This document shows positions 59,825 through 64,000 of a stretch of 64,000 bases of DNA, in pieces (position 1 is the stretch's first letter; the number at the start of each line of letters is the position of its first letter). The position numbers were made by a program, and so were the translations under genes. The notes beneath the pieces are model-generated. The model had not been told where the DNA came from and did not search any database. It saw nothing but the letters and a program-made list of their open reading frames with translations. Source of the DNA: Bacteroidales bacterium (lineage in GTDB: Bacteria; Bacteroidota; Bacteroidia; Bacteroidales; P3); NCBI GenBank assembly GCA_017618625.1, contig JAFZTV010000055.1, positions 15,545 to 79,544 of the forward strand, written 5' to 3'.

Positions 59825-61324
59825 CTAAAGATTCGCCAAAATGGCCTCCACTGCGTTCATTCCGTCCATTGCCGACGAAACGATGCCGCCGGCATATCCG
59901 GCACCTTCTCCGCATGGGTAGAGCCCTTTCAGTTGCGGGTGTTGCATGTCTGCCCCTCGCGGAATCCTTACCGGCGACGACGTGCGGCTCTCAACCGCCA
60001 GCACCGAGGCCTCTCGGGTATAGAACCCTCTCATCTTGCGGTCGAAATCTTTGAATCCCTGCCGCAGGCATCTTGCTACGAACGACGGAAGCAGCTCGTG
60101 CAGCGGTGTCGATAAAACGCCTCCCATATAATTGGTTTTGTTTAACTTGGTCGTAATCCGTCCTTCGCAGAAGTCGGTGAGTGTTTGCATCGGTGCCGTC
60201 GCATCAACACCTGTGGCGGCATACATGGCTCGTTCCACATCTTCTTGAAACTTCAGAAGCGCAAAGTTGCCGTATTGTGCATATTCCGGCACATCGTTAA
60301 CGCCCACCGTCACCGCTATCCCGCTGTTGGCGAATGGCGAGTTTCGTTTCGAGTTGCTCATGCCGTTCACCACCTGTGTCCCAGCTGCGGTCGTGGCTGG
60401 CACTATGATGCCGCCTGGACACATGCAGAACGAAAACACTCCGTGCCCGTCAACCTGTGTTGTGAGGCTGTAGGCGGCTGGTGGCAATAGCGGCGAATAG
60501 TTGCGTGAATGGTATTGTATCGTGTTTATCAGCTCCTGTGGGTGCTCAACTCTAACGCCCAATGCAAATGGTTTGGCCTCAATCAGCCATCCTTTCTCTT
60601 GGAAAAGATGGTATATGTCGCGTGCCGAATGGCCGGTTGCAAGTATCACCGCCACGCCCTCATATCGGTTGCCCTCACTGTCTATTACGCCGCCCACCGC
60701 GCCGTCTTTCACTATAATGTCCGTCACCCGTTTGCCGAAATGGTACTCTCCGCCGTGTTCCTCAACCGTCTCCCGCATCTTGGCTATGATAGGGCTCAGG
60801 CGGTCGGTGCCGATATGGGCGTGTGCGTCGATGATAATCTTCTCATCGGCGCCGTGTTCGATGAATTTACGCAGCACTGCCCCTACGTCGCCGCGTTTGG
60901 TGCTGCGGGTGTACAGTTTTCCGTCGCTGTATGTGCCTGCGCCTCCTTCTCCGAAACACCAGTTGCTGTCGGGGTTCACCTCGTGTTCTTTGGTCAGTCG
61001 GGCAATGTCGTATTTCCGTTCCGACACCATCTTCCCGCGTTCCACTATCACGGGCCTCAACCCGTGTTCAAGGGCTCTCAGCGCCGCGAACAACCCCGCA
61101 GGTCCTGCGCCCACAATCACCACTTGCTTCCCGTTGCGGCAGTCTTTATATGGCGAGCGGTAGTCGGCAACCGGCATTTCTTCGCCCTCCTCATACACCT
61201 CCATCACCGTGTGGTACTTCACCCCACGCCGTGAGTCAAGGCTCCGCCTCACAATCCGCACCCTGCTGTCCTGCTCCGCCTCGCGGTATTTTTCAGGCGT
61301 AAGATCCGCTTCTATCCGTTTCAT
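59825..61324 (-). CDS. FAD-dependent dehydrogenase/oxidoreductase (COG2509-like)
   Basis: Flavoprotein of 499 aa. The FAD-binding Rossmann motif is VVIVGAGPAGLFAALRALEH, followed by VIVERGKMVSERKYDIARL and NWCFGEGGAGTYSDGKLYTR. GVAVILATGHSARDIYHLF is the ATG motif, and the C-terminal LKGLYPCGEGAGYAGGIVSS binds the flavin. This plan matches the uncharacterised FAD-dependent dehydrogenases related to the BaiN/HI0933 group. Substrate is unknown. It lies on the minus strand downstream of porT. Confidence 0.88.
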   Translation of the reverse strand: MKRIEADLTPEKYREAEQDSRVRIVRRSLDSRRGVKYHTVMEVYEEGEEMPVADYRSPYKDCRNGKQVVIVGAGPAGLFAALRALEHGLRPVIVERGKMVSERKYDIARLTKEHEVNPDSNWCFGEGGAGTYSDGKLYTRSTKRGDVGAVLRKFIEHGADEKIIIDAHAHIGTDRLSPIIAKMRETVEEHGGEYHFGKRVTDIIVKDGAVGGVIDSEGNRYEGVAVILATGHSARDIYHLFQEKGWLIEAKPFALGVRVEHPQELINTIQYHSRNYSPLLPPAAYSLTTQVDGHGVFSFCMCPGGIIVPATTAAGTQVVNGMSNSKRNSPFANSGIAVTVGVNDVPEYAQYGNFALLKFQEDVERAMYAATGVDATAPMQTLTDFCEGRITTKLNKTNYMGGVLSTPLHELLPSFVARCLRQGFKDFDRKMRGFYTREASVLAVESRTSSPVRIPRGADMQHPQLKGLYPCGEGAGYAGGIVSSAMDGMNAVEAILANL

Positions 61325-61351
61325 AAATTACTAACCACTAACTATATTTAT

Positions 61352-61371
61352 TCGCCCTGTGCGGGCACGCA
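61352..61371. repeat. Dispersed hairpin repeat copy between the FAD oxidoreductase and porT
   Basis: CGCCCTGTGCGGGCACGCAC, followed by a second, more decayed unit (CCCCGTGTGGGCATACACC). It lies in the 76-bp gap between two minus-strand genes. Confidence 0.7.
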
Positions 61372-61400
61372 CTCACCCCGTGTGGGCATACACCACGCAC

Positions 61401-62108
61401 TCACCCCTCAAACGTAAAGCTGAACATCAAAGTCCGCGACTTCAAATAGTCGGCCGAGCGGCTGTATATGTCGTCGTCCTCGACCCAGAGGTTTATGATG
61501 CCGAAGCCCGCCTTGATATCGATGGCGAATTTCACGTATTTGAGGAAAAAGTCCAATCCGAACCCTATCGTGTAGTGCACCTCGTGCGGGTTGAGCCTCA
61601 CGATGGCCTCGTCGTTGTTGTTCTTGTTCTTGCGCAGCGACGAGAAGTCGAAGCCGTATGTTATGCCGCCTGTCACGTATGGGCGGAAGTTCTTCCATCG
61701 CATGGCTCTGTAGCGGAACTCCAACGGTATCTCGCCATACACGCTTTCGACGTTGCGTCTTATGTCCAGATGCGGGTGTGCGTCGAAAAAGGCGTGCTCC
61801 CACGAATAGCTGAGCTCGCGGTTGATGATGGTTACGCCCGGCAGAAGCCTCAGGTTGAAATACTTCCAGATGCGCAGGTCGCCGATGACGGCTATGTGGA
61901 AACCGGCGTTGTAGTACGATGTGACTCCCTGCATCGAATCCCTCAGCGCGCTGTTCTCCGAGAACTTCAGGTCGAACTTCGACTGCGTATAGCCCACCTG
62001 TATGCCATAGTGCAGCAAACGCCCGTCGAACGAGCTGAGGTTGTTTATCTGGCTGTGGGCGCTAAGGCCTAGACAGACGAGCAGTATTATGAGCGTGAGT
62101 CGGCGCAA
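61401..62108 (-). CDS. porT: Type IX secretion outer-membrane protein PorT
   Basis: Outer-membrane barrel of 235 aa required for T9SS in Porphyromonas and Flavobacterium (SprT). Signal peptide 1-19 (MRRLTLIILLVCLGLSAHSQ). Features include FDGRLLHYGIQVGYTQSKFD, GFHIAVIGDLRIWKYFNLR, PGVTIINRELSYSW, and KFAIDIKAGFGIINLWVEDD, alternating as expected for an eight-stranded barrel ending in FSFTFEG. The gene matches PorT in length and blocks, and cargo candidates with sorting tails occur elsewhere in the window. It sits 12 bp after ansA, so cotranscription is likely. Confidence 0.85.
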   Translation of the reverse strand: MRRLTLIILLVCLGLSAHSQINNLSSFDGRLLHYGIQVGYTQSKFDLKFSENSALRDSMQGVTSYYNAGFHIAVIGDLRIWKYFNLRLLPGVTIINRELSYSWEHAFFDAHPHLDIRRNVESVYGEIPLEFRYRAMRWKNFRPYVTGGITYGFDFSSLRKNKNNNDEAIVRLNPHEVHYTIGFGLDFFLKYVKFAIDIKAGFGIINLWVEDDDIYSRSADYLKSRTLMFSFTFEG

Positions 62109-62120
62109 TATCTGGTGTTC

Positions 62121-63134
62121 TTACATTTCCATCTCTCCGCGCAGCGGGGTTTCGAGCATCTTTCTGACCCTCTCGGCGTCGCTGCCGTAGTTGCCCAGTA
62201 CATGCATCATCTTCGTCACCGCCGCCTCTATGGTGATGTCGTGACCGCTGATGACGCCGATGCGCTCCATATCGCAGCTGGCGGCATACTGGCGCAGTTT
62301 CACCGACCCGGCCTTGCACTGGGTTACATCCATCAGCACGATGCCGCGATGGATGGCATCCTGCAGCGAGTTGATAAACCACTCTTCGGTGAGGGCGTTG
62401 CCCGAGCCGTAGGCCTCGATTATGGCTCCTTTGAGTCCTGGTGTATGAAGTATGCTGTCAACCAGTTCCTTGGTGATTCCGGGGAACAGTTTCAGCACCG
62501 CGATGTGCTCGTCAAACTGCTTCCACACCTTCAGCGTCCCCTCCGGTTGCGGCATGATGAGGTGTTTCTTATAGGTCATCGTGATTCCCACCTTGGCCAG
62601 CGAGGGGTAGTTGTATGACTTGAAGGCGTCGAAGTTCTCGGCGCTTACCTTCGTGCTGCGGTTGCCGCGATACAGGCGGTTTTCGAAGAATACGCACACC
62701 TCTGGAATCATCAACTCTTTCCCGGCGACAATCTCCAGCGCGCTGATGATGTTCTCGCGGCCGTCGCTGCGCAACATGCCGAGCGGCAGCTGGCTTCCCG
62801 TAAGCACCACAGGCTTGCCCAGGTTCTCGAGCATAAAGCTCAACGCCGAGGCGGTGTAGGCCATCGTGTCGGTCCCGTGAAGCACCAGAAAACCGTCGTA
62901 GTGCTGATACTCGCGTTCTATTATCTCAGCTATATCCACCCACACCTTGGGCGTCATGTTCGACGAGTCGATGATGTTCTCAAGCTGACACGAGTCAATC
63001 TTGTAGTCGCACATTTCCAGCTGAGGCACAGCCTGATATATGCCCTCGAGAGCAAAAGGATGAAGCGAGCCGTCTTTCCCCTGCACCATACCTATAGTGC
63101 CGCCGGTATAGATTATCAGAACTTTGTTTTGCAT
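62121..63134 (-). CDS. ansA: L-asparaginase type I
   Basis: Cytosolic asparaginase of 337 aa, hydrolysing asparagine to aspartate and ammonia. The first active-site Thr is in VLIIYTGGTIGMVQGKDGSL; GFLVLHGTDTMAYTASALSF holds the second Thr-Asp pair; KPVVLTGSQLPLGMLRSDGR carries the Lys/Ser site. The C-terminal half has GAIIEAYGSGNALTEEWFI and VVDVTQC-like sequence. No signal peptide, consistent with type I. The promoter lies at 63364-63396, giving an unusually long leader of about 220 nt. Confidence 0.94.
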   Translation of the reverse strand: MQNKVLIIYTGGTIGMVQGKDGSLHPFALEGIYQAVPQLEMCDYKIDSCQLENIIDSSNMTPKVWVDIAEIIEREYQHYDGFLVLHGTDTMAYTASALSFMLENLGKPVVLTGSQLPLGMLRSDGRENIISALEIVAGKELMIPEVCVFFENRLYRGNRSTKVSAENFDAFKSYNYPSLAKVGITMTYKKHLIMPQPEGTLKVWKQFDEHIAVLKLFPGITKELVDSILHTPGLKGAIIEAYGSGNALTEEWFINSLQDAIHRGIVLMDVTQCKAGSVKLRQYAASCDMERIGVISGHDITIEAAVTKMMHVLGNYGSDAERVRKMLETPLRGEMEM

Positions 63135-63363
63135 CGGTTATGTATTGAACACCATATAGTAACGAGTCAACCACTCTTTTATTTTCTCAGAAAACTTTAT
63201 AATTGTTAAAAACTCTACTGGTAGTAAGGTGGGCGTTGGTAGGGAGTGAGGTGGTAGGCGATCTATTCGTTGTTTGATAGTCAATGCTTTAAGATTAGTA
63301 GTAAAGTTGTGGGTGCTGATTTTTAAGTAGTTGCAGAACAAGTGCCGACCACCGATTCGACTG

Positions 63364-63396
63364 CAAAAGTACAAACACATGATTGCGGTTTACGAA
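63364..63396 (-). promoter_or_regulatory. Promoter module of ansA-porT (copy 3 of 3)
   Basis: On the minus strand: TTCGTAAACCGCAAT, 10 nt, TACTTTTGC. It shares the 15-mer and spacing with the two orphan copies at 32.2 and 32.95 kb. Upstream TGTTAAAAATG also matches copy 2. Confidence 0.6.
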
Positions 63397-63452
63397 TGGT
63401 GTTGACATTTTTAACAATTTTCAAGAAATAGCTCGAATTTGCCGCCTGCTTA

Positions 63453-63490
63453 TGTGTCATTAAGTGTCAAATGTCAAATGTCAATAAGGA
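63453..63490. repeat. GTGTCATTAAGTGTCA-type repeat, relative of the 32.4-kb MITE-like element
   Basis: GTGTCATTAAGTGTCA followed by two TGTCAAA words and GTCAATAAGGA. The same words form the arms of the element at 32371-32509 and its flanks. Confidence 0.5.
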
Positions 63491-63570
63491 TTTTCGATGT
63501 CGGACGACTTGATGCGTTACAGTTACAGTTGTTACAGTTCAAAATCCATCATTTGCAACATAACAAAAAA

Positions 63571-63866
63571 GGTAGTATCTTTGCACCCATAAATCGAAAC
63601 AATAATGACATAACGCAATCACATAGATAAAGACATAATATAGAAGCGTTTTTGCTTTTCTTTGTATTTCCGAAATCGCCAAATTTCCAAATGCATTACA
63701 GAAGAAAAGAAAGCGTTCACGAGTTCCGTGAACTTTCTTGTTTGTAATGCAGGCTTTGGCGAGCCTCGGGAATAAACAAAAAGTCTCACGGATTTCTTAT
63801 TATTTACATAGTGGGTATGCCGAAAACCATAAAAAACAGAGTAGGCTTTATTAAAAAAAAATAACA
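63571..63866 (+). promoter_or_regulatory. Promoter and structured 5' leader of the EcsC gene
   Basis: A plus-strand TATCTTTGC (about 63570-63578) starts a leader of about 280 nt. It contains a long hairpin: GCATTACA (63693-63700) pairs with TGTAATGC (63743-63750), inside it AAGAAA (63707-63712) with TTTCTT (63734-63739), and GTTCACG (63715-63721) with CGTGAAC (63727-63733) around AGTTC. A second hairpin follows at once: AGGCT (63751-63755) with AGCCT (63762-63766). A conserved regulatory RNA is plausible; I recognise no named class. Confidence 0.55.
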
Positions 63867-64000
63867 ATGGAAAAAGAGAATCTTGCAATCAAATTAATTA
63901 ACCAAATCACCGACCATGCAATCAATGGTATTGGACCAATGGGCTCTGCTGAAAAGTTGGCCGAGGATTTCCTTAAAAGGAGTTCTGATAAGGACAAATG
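63867..64000 (+). CDS. EcsC family protein (partial, cut by window edge)
   Basis: The first 44 codons are present: MEKENLAIKLINQITDHAIN, then GIGPMGSAEKLAEDF and a Lys-rich stretch. The A-I-x-G-I-G-P-x-x-S-A-E-x-L-A-E pattern matches the N-terminus of EcsC-family proteins, an uncharacterised group with a helical fold. It starts after a long structured leader with an A-rich run before the ATG. The remainder lies outside the window. Confidence 0.65.
   Translation, partial: MEKENLAIKLINQITDHAINGIGPMGSAEKLAEDFLKRSSDKDK

Larger units (their letters stand above)
63135..63866. other. Non-coding region between ansA and the EcsC gene
   Basis: No gene is seen. It holds the long ansA leader, with a GGTAGTAAGGTGGG/GGTAGGGAGTGAGG-type degenerate repeat near 63220-63260, the promoter module at 63364-63396, GTGTCATTAAGTGTCA repeats (63453-63490), a plus-strand TATCTTTG box near 63570, and a structured leader from 63693. 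Confidence 0.65.

Noticed and set aside
63619..63888. 89-codon minus-strand frame opposite the EcsC leader
   Set aside because: It covers the structured leader hairpins and overlaps the EcsC start; no start context or family.

Overview
This window is chromosomal DNA from a member of the Bacteroidota, most probably order Bacteroidales. Four things support this. Promoters carry the lineage-specific -7 box TAnnTTTG; rnpB has a full TTTG-N19-TATCTTTG match. Several secreted proteins end in type IX secretion (T9SS) C-terminal domains, and the barrel component PorT is encoded here. Families largely confined to this phylum are present (DUF4270, GSCFA, C10 peptidases, a GT5-only glycogen-synthase-like protein). 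Bacteroidota-type housekeeping genes are also present (purL, dnaE, uvrB, rnr). The taxonomic call is inference from gene content.

Layout. 1-3.2 kb: 3'-truncated purL. 3.4-9.2 kb: three tandem minus-strand C10 cysteine peptidases with T9SS-type tails. 9.3-13.1 kb: a lamin-tail surface protein, dipeptidase pepD, a nuclease lipoprotein and initiator tRNA-fMet. 13.2-16.2 kb: aqpZ and dsbD. 16.3-20.2 kb: a plus-strand cluster ending in a TPR-type histidine kinase and its response regulator. 20.2-28.3 kb: nadB, maf, a MORN-repeat protein, a DUF4270 lipoprotein, a GT5-like protein and rnr. 28.4-31.5 kb: dcp and a coiled-coil lipoprotein. 31.5-35.5 kb: a repeat-rich, AT-richer accessory zone with a 122-bp tandem repeat, a MITE-like inverted repeat, REP-like palindromes, orphan promoters, and YARHG and transglutaminase-like proteins. 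35.7-41.3 kb: dnaE, GSCFA and a VanX-like D,D-dipeptidase. 41.4-45.2 kb: an outer-membrane receptor lying between a decayed 5' fragment of ddl and an intact ddl. 45.3-48.4 kb: a radical SAM protein, tRNA-Cys and uvrB. 48.7-51.0 kb: GH3 and HAD genes. 51.1-54.5 kb: an M6 metalloprotease and rnpB. 54.5-57.6 kb: DUF4810 and DUF799 lipoproteins, comB and trmO. 57.7-63.1 kb: an EF-hand membrane protein, an FAD oxidoreductase, porT and ansA. 63.1-64.0 kb: a non-coding zone with a structured leader, then the start of an EcsC gene.

Two themes link the genes. The first is protein export and surface proteolysis: PorT belongs to the T9SS, and the three C10 peptidases, the M6 protease and the lamin-tail protein look like cargo or surface partners. 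The second is genome plasticity: short repeats recur between genes and in places form part of reading frames (maf C-terminus, uvrB and probably dsbD linkers). The most unusual items are the ddl-fragment/receptor/ddl arrangement, a promoter-like module found three times with fixed spacing, and the structured leader before the EcsC gene. No complete, obviously new multi-gene system is evident.
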